A stretch of DNA of 64,000 bases from Acidimicrobiia bacterium. GTDB lineage: Bacteria; Actinomycetota; Acidimicrobiia; Spongiisociales; ZC4RG35. The translations under genes and the position numbers were made by a program. Each line of letters begins with the position of its first letter. Position 1 is the stretch's first letter. The stretch spans positions 1 to 64,000 of the forward strand of contig BPGJ01000002.1 of NCBI GenBank assembly GCA_026002975.1, read 5' to 3'. Below, one piece after another: positions 19,682-27,935 of this stretch. The notes under the pieces were generated by a model. It searched no databases, was not told the origin of the DNA, and worked only from the letters and a program-made list of their open reading frames with translations.

Positions 19682-21348
19682 ACGTGCTGCCCATACTCCT
19701 CGGGGTCGTCGGTCTGCTGTTTCCCTTCCTGGTGGTCGGGGTGATAGTGGCCGCCATGCGGAGGCCCGGTGCCGGAGTCGACGCGGGAACCGTCATCAGG
19801 TGGTTCGTCGTCTACGGCTTCACCTTCGGGCTGATGGTGGTGGTGGCCCAGGGGATCTCCGACCTGTTGGGCCTCTTCCTCCCGGGAGGCCGGGTCTTGG
19901 GTCGGGCCGGAGCCGCCGACGTGGCGGGCGCGGTGTCGTTCACCCTGGTGGGGACACCTGCCCTGTGGGGGATGTGGCGTCACGTGTCGAGCCGGGTGAG
20001 GACCGACCCGGCGGAGCGCAGCTCCCTCGGCTGGGGGGCTTTCCTCACGGTGGCGGAGTGGGTGTTCCTGCTGGTGGGCTTCGCCGCGTTGGGGCGGGGA
20101 ATCATCGGGCTGCTGGGGGCGGACGGGTCGGCGGCCCCCCACCTGGTGGACGGGCTGGTGTGGGGGGCCGGTTGGGGATGGCTCCACTTCTCGGTGAGAC
20201 CGCAGTTGCCGCCCCACCCACAGGTGAACGCCCTCGCCGGTTCGGGAGGCGCCCTGGTCGGTCTCGTGGCGTGGACCGTCGCCGGGATCAGTCTGGTGTC
20301 CCTGATCGCCGATCTGGCCTACGCCGCCTTGGTCGGGTCGCCCATGGTGGGTGACGGTTTCGCCTCCCGAAGGTTGGTGGTCGACCTGGTGTGGCTGCTG
20401 CTGGGTGGGGCGGTTTGGATCTGGTACTGGTTGGTTCGGCGACCCGAGGCGGGGCCGATCCGTTCGATCTACACGGTGGCGGTGGCGGTGTTGGGTGGGG
20501 CGGTCACCACCCTGACCGCCGTCGCGGTGACCCTGTACACGGTGCTCACATGGGTGTTCGGAACGGCAGGGACCGGAGCCGCCACCCACTTCCGGACGCT
20601 CGCCGACACGGTGCCCGTCGCGCTGATCGGCGCCATCGTATGGCGCCTCCACTGGCAGGAACCGCTCGGACCCGAAGGGGTTCGGGCCCGACGCTACCTA
20701 CTCGCCGGGATCGCCCTGGTGGCAGCCGCGACCGGCCTCGGGGTGGTGGTGTCGGCTCTGCTCTCCACCCTCGAGCCTCCCCTGGCGGGACGGGGAAGCG
20801 TCGAGGTCTTCCTGGCCGGGGTCACCGCCCTGGTGGTGGCGGGACCGGTGTGGCTCAACCAGTGGGCACCGGTCGCCACCGTCGGTCCGGACGACACCGC
20901 CGCCCGGAGCCGCCGCATCTACCTGACCCTGTTGGCGGGCGTCGGAGGTCTGGTGGGTCTGGTCACCCTGATCGTCCTGGTGTTCCGACTCACCGAAGCC
21001 CTGGTGGAGGGAACGTCGAACCTGATCGGGCAGCTGAGGGGTCCGGTCGGGGTGTTGACGGCCACCCTGGCGGTGGCTTCGTACCACCTGGTCCTGTGGC
21101 GACGGGAGAGGCCCGCGGAAGCGGCCCGCCCACGTCGGATCTCGCTGGTGCTGGTCGCGGCCGAGCCGGGAGCGATAGCAGGTGAGCTGGAATCCAGGTT
21201 CGACGTCGATCTGGTCGCCTACCGGCTCGACGACGCCGAGCCGGTGGATCCGGCCCGGGTGGTGGAGGCCGTGGAGAGGGACGGGGGCGACGATCTGCTG
21301 GTGGTCGCCCGACCGGAGGAGGTCCAGGTCTTCCACCTGCGGCGTTGA
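19678..21348 (+). CDS. DUF5671-type polytopic membrane protein
   Basis: A 556-residue protein with at least twelve hydrophobic segments arranged as repeated units containing the DUF5671 pattern (for example LVWLLLGGAVWIWYWLV). The last 70 residues, after RPRRISLVLVAAE, are soluble and resemble a small alpha/beta domain. Function unknown. The start is ATG 19678 inside the preceding gene's stop codon. Transcription of the next operon starts within the last codons of this gene. Confidence 0.75.
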   Translation: MNVLPILLGVVGLLFPFLVVGVIVAAMRRPGAGVDAGTVIRWFVVYGFTFGLMVVVAQGISDLLGLFLPGGRVLGRAGAADVAGAVSFTLVGTPALWGMWRHVSSRVRTDPAERSSLGWGAFLTVAEWVFLLVGFAALGRGIIGLLGADGSAAPHLVDGLVWGAGWGWLHFSVRPQLPPHPQVNALAGSGGALVGLVAWTVAGISLVSLIADLAYAALVGSPMVGDGFASRRLVVDLVWLLLGGAVWIWYWLVRRPEAGPIRSIYTVAVAVLGGAVTTLTAVAVTLYTVLTWVFGTAGTGAATHFRTLADTVPVALIGAIVWRLHWQEPLGPEGVRARRYLLAGIALVAAATGLGVVVSALLSTLEPPLAGRGSVEVFLAGVTALVVAGPVWLNQWAPVATVGPDDTAARSRRIYLTLLAGVGGLVGLVTLIVLVFRLTEALVEGTSNLIGQLRGPVGVLTATLAVASYHLVLWRRERPAEAARPRRISLVLVAAEPGAIAGELESRFDVDLVAYRLDDAEPVDPARVVEAVERDGGDDLLVVARPEEVQVFHLRR

Positions 21349-21373
21349 CTCCGACCCTTCGGACGGCCATACT
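21345..21373 (+). promoter_or_regulatory. Promoter of the Ile-leader/cimA operon
   Basis: TTGACT (21345-21350) and CATACT (21368-21373) are separated by exactly 17 bases. Transcription should start near 21380, four or five bases before the leader ATG at 21385, so the leader peptide mRNA is essentially leaderless. The -35 box overlaps the stop codon of the DUF5671 gene. Confidence 0.7.
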
Positions 21374-21384
21374 GTCCCCCGCGA

Positions 21385-21426
21385 ATGACCACCAACCCGA
21401 CCTGGACCATCATCATCATCGAATAG
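21385..21426 (+). CDS. Ile leader peptide (MTTNPTWTIIIIE)
   Basis: A 13-residue frame, ATG 21385 to TAG 21424-21426, ending in four consecutive ATC (Ile) codons. It stands between a good promoter and an intrinsic terminator and precedes citramalate synthase, the committed enzyme of the threonine-independent isoleucine pathway. This is the arrangement expected for isoleucine-responsive transcription attenuation. There is no ribosome site and little 5' leader, so initiation is probably leaderless, as for the trp leader elsewhere in this window. Confidence 0.8.
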   Translation: MTTNPTWTIIIIE

Positions 21427-21449
21427 GCACACACCGCCCGGTGTGTGCC
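21426..21449 (+). promoter_or_regulatory. Leader hairpin after the Ile codons
   Basis: GGCACACACC and GGTGTGTGCC form a perfect ten-base-pair stem with a GCCC loop, starting at the last base of the leader stop codon. A ribosome terminating there would prevent it from folding; a ribosome stalled on the Ile codons just upstream might or might not. I find no strong pairing between this segment and the terminator, so the classical three-way switch is not proven. Confidence 0.65.
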
Positions 21450-21451
21450 TC

Positions 21452-21483
21452 GACCCCCGCCGCCAGACGGGGGTCTTTCATTT
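21452..21483 (+). terminator. Attenuator terminator before cimA
   Basis: GACCCCCG and CGGGGGTC (21452-21475) form an eight-base-pair stem with an eight-base loop, followed at once by TTTCATTT. It lies 13 bases before the cimA start and would stop most transcripts unless prevented. Confidence 0.75.
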
Positions 21484-21496
21484 GGCGGAGGCGACC

Positions 21497-23071
21497 ATGG
21501 GACTCGAGATATACGACACGACCCTGCGGGACGGGGCCCAGCAGGAGGGAATCTCCCTCACGGTGAACGACAAACTGAGGATCGCCGGGCTGCTCGACGA
21601 GTTGGGCGTCCACTACATCGAGGGCGGCTGGCCCGGCGCTCTGCCCAAGGACGACGAGTTCTTCCGTCGGGCCCGCACCGAGCTCGACCTGAAGAACGCC
21701 CGACTGGTGGCCTTCGGGTCGACCCGCCGACCACGGGGTTCGGTGGCCGGCGACCCACAGCTCCGGTCGCTCCTCGATGCCGAGACCGAGATCATCTGCA
21801 TCGTGGGCAAGGCGTGGGACTACCACGTGAGGGAGGCGCTGAGGGTCGACCTCGACGAGGGAGTGCGGATGGTGGCCGAGTCGGTCGAGTTCCTCCGTTC
21901 CCACGGCCGCCGGGTCTTCTTCGACGCCGAGCACTTCTTCGACGGGTTCCGGGACGACCCGGACTTCGCCCTCCGGGTGTTGAGGGCCGCCCTCGAAGCC
22001 GGGGCGGAGCGTCTGGTGTTGTGCGACACCAACGGGGGCACCCTCCCCCACGTCATCACCGACGTGATCGACAAGGTCAGGTCGTCGCTCCCCGAAGTCG
22101 ACCTGGGCGTCCACTTCCACAACGACGCCGGGTGTGCGGTGGCGTCCTCCCTGCTGGCCGTCCAACACGGGGTACGCCAGGTGCAGGGATGCATCAACGG
22201 ATACGGGGAGAGGACCGGAAACGCCGACCTGTGCGCCGTCATCCCCGACCTCGTCCTCAAGATGGGGGTGCCGGCCGTGCCGGAGGATCGGCTCAGACTG
22301 TTGGCCCCCATCTCCCACCACATCGCAGAGGTGGTCAACATCACCCTCGACCCGCACCGTCCCTACGTGGGAACGTCGTCGTTCACCCACAAGGCGGGGC
22401 TCCACACCTCGGCTCTGGCCCGACGCCCCGACGCCTACGAGCACATCCGACCCGACCTGGTCGGCAACCACACCCGGATGGTCGTCTCCGAACAGGCCGG
22501 GAGGGCGTCGATCCTGGCCAAAGCCAGGGAGCTGGGCCTCGACCTGGACGACGACCTGGCCCGCCAGGTGCTGGAGCGGGTCAAGGAGTTGGAGTACGAG
22601 GGCTACCACTTCGAGGCGGCCGACGGGTCGGTCGAGCTGTTGATCAGACGCGCTACCGGGTGGGAACCCGACTTCTTCCGGGTGGAGTCGTTCCGGGTGT
22701 TCGTCGAGGGTCGCTCCGACGACGGGACGGTGGCAGAAGCCACGGTGAAGCTGTGGGTGGGTGGCCGGAGGCTGATCACCACCGGGGAAGGCACCGGACC
22801 GGTCCACGCCCTCGACCGTGCCCTCCGTGAGGCCCTGCTGTCGGTGTACCCGGAGTTGAAGGCCCTCCGGCTGACCGACTTCCGGGTGCGGGTCCTCGAT
22901 TCGGCCGAGGGAACCGCCGCCCGGGTCCGGGTGCTGATCGAAACGTCGGCCGGGGACGACTCGTGGGGCACCATCGGGGTGCACGAGAACATCATCGAGG
23001 CGTCCTGGGAGGCTCTGGTCGACGCCTATCTGGTCGGACTGTTGCGGATCGTGGGTCCCGACGGCCGATGA
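21497..23071 (+). CDS. cimA: (R)-citramalate synthase
   Basis: CimA condenses pyruvate and acetyl-CoA to citramalate, opening the threonine-independent route to 2-oxobutyrate and isoleucine. The 524 residues have the HMGL-like TIM barrel (EIYDTTLRDGAQQEG, YIEGGWPGALPKD, metal-binding VHFHNDAGCAVA), the GYGERTGNADL and SFTHKAGLHTSA motifs, and the C-terminal LeuA allosteric domain. YIEGGWPGA-PKD is typical of CimA rather than 2-isopropylmalate synthase. ATG 21497 is supported by GGCGGAGG upstream. The Ile-codon leader independently supports the isoleucine assignment. It overlaps the next gene by ATGA. Confidence 0.92.
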   Translation: MGLEIYDTTLRDGAQQEGISLTVNDKLRIAGLLDELGVHYIEGGWPGALPKDDEFFRRARTELDLKNARLVAFGSTRRPRGSVAGDPQLRSLLDAETEIICIVGKAWDYHVREALRVDLDEGVRMVAESVEFLRSHGRRVFFDAEHFFDGFRDDPDFALRVLRAALEAGAERLVLCDTNGGTLPHVITDVIDKVRSSLPEVDLGVHFHNDAGCAVASSLLAVQHGVRQVQGCINGYGERTGNADLCAVIPDLVLKMGVPAVPEDRLRLLAPISHHIAEVVNITLDPHRPYVGTSSFTHKAGLHTSALARRPDAYEHIRPDLVGNHTRMVVSEQAGRASILAKARELGLDLDDDLARQVLERVKELEYEGYHFEAADGSVELLIRRATGWEPDFFRVESFRVFVEGRSDDGTVAEATVKLWVGGRRLITTGEGTGPVHALDRALREALLSVYPELKALRLTDFRVRVLDSAEGTAARVRVLIETSAGDDSWGTIGVHENIIEASWEALVDAYLVGLLRIVGPDGR

Positions 23072-24442
23072 ACCCGCAGGAGTTCCGTCGCCACGCACAC
23101 CGGCTGGTCGACTGGATCGTCGACTACTGGGAAGCGCTGGAGGGCATGCCGGTCAGCTCCCAGGTCCAGCCGGGAGACGTCAGGAATGCGCTGCCCCCCA
23201 ACCCGCCGTCCGGCCCCCCGCCCTTTCGACGAGGTGCTCACCGAGCTGGAACCGGTGTTGACGACCGGTCTCACCCACTGGCAGTCGCCCAGGTTCTTCG
23301 GCTACTTCCCGGCCAGCATCTCTCCCCCGGCGGTCCTCGGCGACCTGCTGTCCTCCGGTCTGGGGGTTCAGGGCATGCTGTGGGCCACCAGCCCGGCGTG
23401 CACCGAGGTGGAGACCCTGGTCCTGGATTGGCTCGCCGAGATGCTGGCCCTCCCACCCGAGTTCACTTCCAACGCCTCCGGTGGCGGAGTGATCCAGGAT
23501 TCGGCCAGCTCGTCGACCCTGGTGGCGACGGTGGCAGCCCGCCACTGGGCGCCCCCCGGCGAAGGGGAAGTGGTGGCGTACACCTCGGCGGAAGCCCACT
23601 CTTCGGTCGAGAAGGCGGCCCGGGTCGCCGGCATCGGGTCGCTGCGCAAGATCCCGGTCGACGACCAGCAAGCCATGCGTGCCGACCTGTTCGAACGGGC
23701 GGTGGAGGAAGACCTGGCGGCCGGCCGGAGACCCGCCCTGTGTGTGGCGACGGTGGGCACCACCTCCACCGGGGCCGTGGATCCGGTTCCCGCCCTGGGA
23801 CAGGTGTGCCGTCGTAACGGAATGTGGCTGCACGTCGACGCGGCCTACGCCGGGGTGGCCGCTCTCCTGCCGGAGAAGCGGTGGATCAACCACGGCCTCG
23901 AGCTGGCCGACTCGTACTGCACCAACCCGCACAAGTGGCTGCTCACCAACTTCGACTGTTCGGCCTTCTGGGTGGCCGACCGCACGAAGCTCACCGAAGC
24001 CTTGTCGGTCACCCCGCCGTACCTGCGAAACGCGGCTTCCGAGTCGGGACGGGTGATCGACTACCGGGACTGGCAGATCCCGCTGGGTCGTCGCTTCCGA
24101 GCCCTGAAACTCTGGTTCGTGATCAACTGCTACGGGGTGGACGGTCTGAAGCTCCACGTTCGGCGCCACATCGAGTGGGCAGAAGAGCTGGGCCGTCGGA
24201 TCCAAGCCCACCCCCGGCTCCGCCTGGTCCGCCCGGTCGACTTCGGTCTGGTGTGTTTCGAGCACGGAGACGGCGACCAGGCGACCGCCCGGATCCTCGA
24301 GGTCGTGAACGGCTCGGGTCGGGCCTTGCTCACCTCCACCCGGGTGGAAGGCCGGCTGGTGGCGAGGGTGGCGCTGGGAGGCTGGCTCACCTCCCGACGT
24401 CACGTCGAAGAGCTGTGGGAATCGATCGAGGGAGCCGCTTAG
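23068..24442 (+). CDS. Group II PLP-dependent amino-acid decarboxylase (one frameshift)
   Basis: A 457-residue pyridoxal-phosphate enzyme of the aromatic-L-amino-acid/glutamate decarboxylase fold. The N-terminal MNPQEFRRHAHRLVDWIVDYW, the substrate-loop SPRFFGYFPAS, the PLP-stacking HVDAAYAG and the Schiff-base lysine in NPHKWLLTNFD (about residue 289) are all typical of the DOPA/tryptophan decarboxylase branch. A run of six C at 23214-23219 breaks the frame; with five it reads SGPRPFDEVLTELE. Substrate cannot be assigned. The ATG lies in the cimA stop codon, so it is probably co-regulated with isoleucine synthesis, an unusual pairing. Confidence 0.87.
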
Positions 24443-24969
24443 CCCTCCAAACCGACGAGCTGTCGCACCATGCGGGCCGTGGCTCCCCACAACACCTCCC
24501 CGTCCAGGTCGTAGAACCAGACGGTCCGGCCCCTCCAGTCCTCGGAGCGCCAGCGGGATTCGTCGGCCAGGTCGGCGAGACGGGGAAGCAGGATCTTGTC
24601 GACTTCCCGAGGGTCGGGCCTGAGTCGAAGCGAGCCCTGCAGCCTCCCGACCACGGGCACGACCATCAGGCTGAACTCGACCGTGTGGATCGGCGGCAGG
24701 AAACCCAACACGTCGACCGAGTCGGGCTCTATGCCGACCTCCTCGGCCGCCTCCCTCAGGGCCGTGTCCACCGGCCCGGAGTCACCCGGATCGGGGCGAC
24801 CCCCCGGAAAGGCGATGTGCCCTGCGTGGGTGGGCATCGTGAGGGGCCGTTTGGTGAGGATCAACCGGACTTCGCCTTCGGTGTCCTCGAACAGGGGGGC
24901 CAGGACGGCGGCGGCGTCACCCGAGCCGTGGTCGGGCAGTTCGGCGAGGAGCCGGAGACGTTCCCACAT
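24439..24969 (-). CDS. NUDIX hydrolase, CoA-pyrophosphatase-like
   Basis: A 176-residue hydrolase with the Nudix box starting GGRPDPGDSGP and ending REAAEEVGIE, preceded by the RPLTMPTHAGHIAFPGG block typical of the CoA diphosphatase (NudL/YeaB) group. These enzymes cleave nucleoside diphosphates linked to another moiety; a CoA substrate is inferred from that block only. The first glutamate position of the box is Asp here. Its 3' end overlaps the convergent decarboxylase by four bases and it diverges from the acetyltransferase gene. Confidence 0.86.
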   Translation of the reverse strand: MWERLRLLAELPDHGSGDAAAVLAPLFEDTEGEVRLILTKRPLTMPTHAGHIAFPGGRPDPGDSGPVDTALREAAEEVGIEPDSVDVLGFLPPIHTVEFSLMVVPVVGRLQGSLRLRPDPREVDKILLPRLADLADESRWRSEDWRGRTVWFYDLDGEVLWGATARMVRQLVGLEG

Positions 24970-25000
24970 GTCCGGCGCATGCTAAGGGGGATAACCTGAG

Positions 25001-25597
25001 GTGATGCTCCCCGAGAGGTTGACGACCCGGCGTCTCCTCCTTCGCAAATTCCAGCGGCGGGACGCCTCGGCGATCGTCGAGGCGGTGCGGGCTTCGCTGC
25101 CCGAGTTGCAACGATGGCTGCCTTGGCCTCATCCGGGGTACGGACGGGAGGACGCGCTGGCTTTCATCCGGGAGTCCCATCAGGCGTGGCGGGAAGGTAG
25201 GGCCTACGACTTCGCGATACGTCATCTGGACCGCCCTGAGCGGCATCTGGGCAACATCTCGATCTGGTACACGTCGAAGACGCAGCGGGTGGGTGAGATC
25301 GGCTACTGGGTCAGGTCGGACGCCACTTCGGGGGGGATCGCCACCGAAGCCGCCGAGGCGCTCCTCGACCAGGGATTCGGGGTGATGCGACTCCACAAGA
25401 TCACTCTCCGGATAGCGGTCGGGAACCGGGCGAGCGAGCGGGTCGCCGAGAAGCTCGGGTTCGTGAAGGAAGGGATCCTTCGTCAGGAGCTGCAGATCAA
25501 CGGACGGTGGGTCGACCACACCCTGTACTCGCTGCTCGAGCACGAGCACGCGCTCAGGCCGCGTTCCTTTCCGGTGCCCGACCGCCCGATAGACTGA
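25001..25597 (+). CDS. GNAT-family N-acetyltransferase (RimJ/RimL-like)
   Basis: A 198-residue GNAT enzyme of the RimJ/RimL type: TTRRLLLRKFQRRDASAI at the N-terminus, GEIGYWVRSDATSGGIATEA with the acetyl-CoA pyrophosphate loop, and IAVGNRASERVAEKLGFVKEG near the C-terminus. It acetylates an amine, possibly a ribosomal protein N-terminus or a small molecule; the target is not evident. GTG 25001 and ATG 25004 are both possible starts after AAGGGGG. It diverges from the NUDIX gene with 31 bases between. Confidence 0.85.
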   Translation: MMLPERLTTRRLLLRKFQRRDASAIVEAVRASLPELQRWLPWPHPGYGREDALAFIRESHQAWREGRAYDFAIRHLDRPERHLGNISIWYTSKTQRVGEIGYWVRSDATSGGIATEAAEALLDQGFGVMRLHKITLRIAVGNRASERVAEKLGFVKEGILRQELQINGRWVDHTLYSLLEHEHALRPRSFPVPDRPID

Positions 25598-25621
25598 ATC
25601 GGCCCTTCCAGGAGTTCGGTC

Positions 25622-26443
25622 CTGCCCGCATTCGTCGTCAAGTGTCGAGGTGCCCGCGGCTCGGTGCCCGTCTCCGGGCCCGGTTTCCGGCGCTACGGCG
25701 GGGCCACGACCTGCTACGAGGTGGCAGTCGACGAACGTCACCGGCTGCTGATAGACGCCGGCACCGGGATCCTGTCGCTGGGAATGGAGCTGCCCACCTT
25801 CGACGACCTCGAGTTCACGGTGCTGATCACCCACCTCCACTGGGACCACACGTTGGGGCTCCCCTTCTTCGAGCCTCTCTACCGACCCACCAACCGGTTC
25901 ACCTTCTACGGGCATCCGACCATGGGGATGACGATCGAGCAGGCCATCGACGCGGTGATGAGACCGCCCTGGTTCCCGGTGGCGTTCACCTCCACCCCAT
26001 CCCGAAAGAGCTTCGTCCATCTCGACGAGGCGTCCTTCAAGGTGGCGGACATCGCCGTCCGGCCGGTGCGGCTCAACCACCCGCAAGGGGTGACGGCCTA
26101 CCGCCTGGAGCGGGACGGCAAGGTGGTGGTGATGGCCACCGACGTCGAACACGGTGAGCCCGAGTCGGACGAAGCCCTGACCGCTCTAGCCCGGGGAGCC
26201 GACCTGTTGATCTACGACGCCCAGTACCGTCCCGACGAATACGAGGAGCACCACATCGGGTGGGGTCACTCGACGTGGCGGGAAGCGGTGGACCTGGCCT
26301 CCCGGGCAGGGGTGGGCCGCCTGGTGTTGACCTCCCACGATCCGTTCCGCACCGACGACGAAGTCGACGAGATCCTGGCCGAAGCCCGTATGCAGTTTCC
26401 CGCCACCGACTCCGCCTACGAAGGCATGGTCCTCGAGGTGTGA
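25622..26443 (+). CDS. Metallo-beta-lactamase-fold hydrolase
   Basis: A metal-dependent hydrolase with THLHWDHTLG (the HxHxDH metal motif), an ATDVEHG aspartate/histidine and a late TSHDP histidine, close to ribonuclease-Z-like/phosphodiesterase relatives. The family N-terminus (ARGSVPVSGPGFRRYGGATTCYEV) extends upstream of the first GTG (25664), and the only open codon after the GNAT stop with a proper ribosome site (AGGAG, seven bases before) is CTG 25622. I therefore extend to this rare CTG start; an indel near the true start is the alternative. It follows the GNAT gene by 24 bases in probable operon. Confidence 0.8.
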   Translation: MPAFVVKCRGARGSVPVSGPGFRRYGGATTCYEVAVDERHRLLIDAGTGILSLGMELPTFDDLEFTVLITHLHWDHTLGLPFFEPLYRPTNRFTFYGHPTMGMTIEQAIDAVMRPPWFPVAFTSTPSRKSFVHLDEASFKVADIAVRPVRLNHPQGVTAYRLERDGKVVVMATDVEHGEPESDEALTALARGADLLIYDAQYRPDEYEEHHIGWGHSTWREAVDLASRAGVGRLVLTSHDPFRTDDEVDEILAEARMQFPATDSAYEGMVLEV

Positions 26444-26447
26444 CCGG

Positions 26448-27932
26448 TCAACCGGACGCGAGGAGGACTCTGGTCGCTTCGCCGAAGACGGCGAACACCG
26501 CCGGGAACACGCCCACCACCACCGTGGCCACCGCGGCGATGCCCAGGGTCAAGGCCAGGGAGGCTGCCGGGGGTTCGGTGGCCGGCTCCGCCCCGGCGGG
26601 GGCTTCGTCGAACCAGACCACCTTGGCCACCCGGGCGTAGTAGTAGAGGGCGATCACCGCGTTGATCGCGGCGATGACCGCCAGCGAGGTAGCCGCGGCG
26701 CTCCCGGCGGCGATCGCGGCCCGGAACATCACGAACTTGGCGAACCATCCCGCCAGGGGCGGTATCCCGGCCAAGGAGAAGAAGAACACCGCGGCCAGCA
26801 CCCCCAACCGGGGGTCGATCCTGCCGAGACCCGCCCAACCGTCGATATCCCCGGTGCCGGTCCGGCGGGCCCCCTGGATCACCACCGCGAAGGCTCCCAA
26901 GTTCATCAAGGCGTAGATGACCAGGTAGACCACCGTGGCCGCCAGACCCTCGGCGAGCTGTTCGCCGGCCACCGAGGCCGCGGCGAACGGAACCAGCATG
27001 AAACCGGCCTGGGCGATCGACGAGTAGGCCAGCAGCCGAACGATGTTGCTCTGGCGTAACGCGGCCAGGTTCCCGATCGTCATCGAGAGGGCGGCCAGGG
27101 CCCAGAGTCCGGGACCCCAGATGTCGACCCGGTCCCGCAACGCCACGTAGACCGTCACGAACAGGGCGACGAAACCGGCCGCCTTGGACGACACCGACAG
27201 GTAGGCGGTCACCGGGGTCGGTGCCCCCTCGTAGGTGTCGGGAGCCCAGAAGTGGAAAGGCACGGCCGACACCTTGAAGGCGAAACCCACCAGCACGAAG
27301 AGGATGGCGAGGCCCACCAGGGGTTGGGCCGCCGGGGAAGGGTCGGCGAGGGCGCTGCGGATCTGGTCGAACCGCACCTCGCCGCTGACCCCGTACAACA
27401 TGGCCATGCCCCACAGGAGGATGGCTGTGGACAGCACCCCGAGGATGAAGAACTTGAGGGACGCTTCGTTGGATCGGATGTCGCCTTTCCGCCAGCCGGC
27501 CAGCATGAACAGCGGGCCGGTGGTCAGCTCCACTCCTATGAACAGGACGATCAGGTCGCGGGCCGAGGCGATGACCAGCGAACCGAGGACCGACGACAGC
27601 AGAAGCAGGTAGTACTCGCCCTGGTAGTAGCGGTCCGACTCGATGTAGGACACCGACATGAGCACCACCAGGTAGCCGGCGATCAGGAACAAACCCTTCA
27701 ACACCAGGGCGAAGTCGTCGACCACGTAGGAACCCTCGAACAACGACCTCGTCTCGACCGACGAGGCGGCCATGAGGATGAGCGGCACCACGGCCAGGGT
27801 GAGGCCGACCACTGCCAGGGTCGCCGTCCAATATTTCAACGGTCGGGGCAGGACCAGATCCGCGGCGAGCACCCCGAGGATCGTCACCGCGACGACGATC
27901 TCGGGTGCGATGGCCAACCAGTCGATCTGCAT
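26448..27932 (-). CDS. nuoN: NADH-quinone oxidoreductase subunit N (complex I, operon 1)
   Basis: NuoN is one of three antiporter-like proton-pumping membrane subunits. The 494 residues have about fourteen membrane helices with FIGVELTTGPLFMLAG, the discontinuous-helix region FKVSAVPFHFWAPDTYEGAP and AYSSIAQAGFMLV. It is the last gene of the operon, three bases after nuoM, and converges on the metallo-beta-lactamase gene with four bases between the stops. Confidence 0.94.
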   Translation of the reverse strand: MQIDWLAIAPEIVVAVTILGVLAADLVLPRPLKYWTATLAVVGLTLAVVPLILMAASSVETRSLFEGSYVVDDFALVLKGLFLIAGYLVVLMSVSYIESDRYYQGEYYLLLLSSVLGSLVIASARDLIVLFIGVELTTGPLFMLAGWRKGDIRSNEASLKFFILGVLSTAILLWGMAMLYGVSGEVRFDQIRSALADPSPAAQPLVGLAILFVLVGFAFKVSAVPFHFWAPDTYEGAPTPVTAYLSVSSKAAGFVALFVTVYVALRDRVDIWGPGLWALAALSMTIGNLAALRQSNIVRLLAYSSIAQAGFMLVPFAAASVAGEQLAEGLAATVVYLVIYALMNLGAFAVVIQGARRTGTGDIDGWAGLGRIDPRLGVLAAVFFFSLAGIPPLAGWFAKFVMFRAAIAAGSAAATSLAVIAAINAVIALYYYARVAKVVWFDEAPAGAEPATEPPAASLALTLGIAAVATVVVGVFPAVFAVFGEATRVLLASG

Positions 27933-27935
27933 CCC

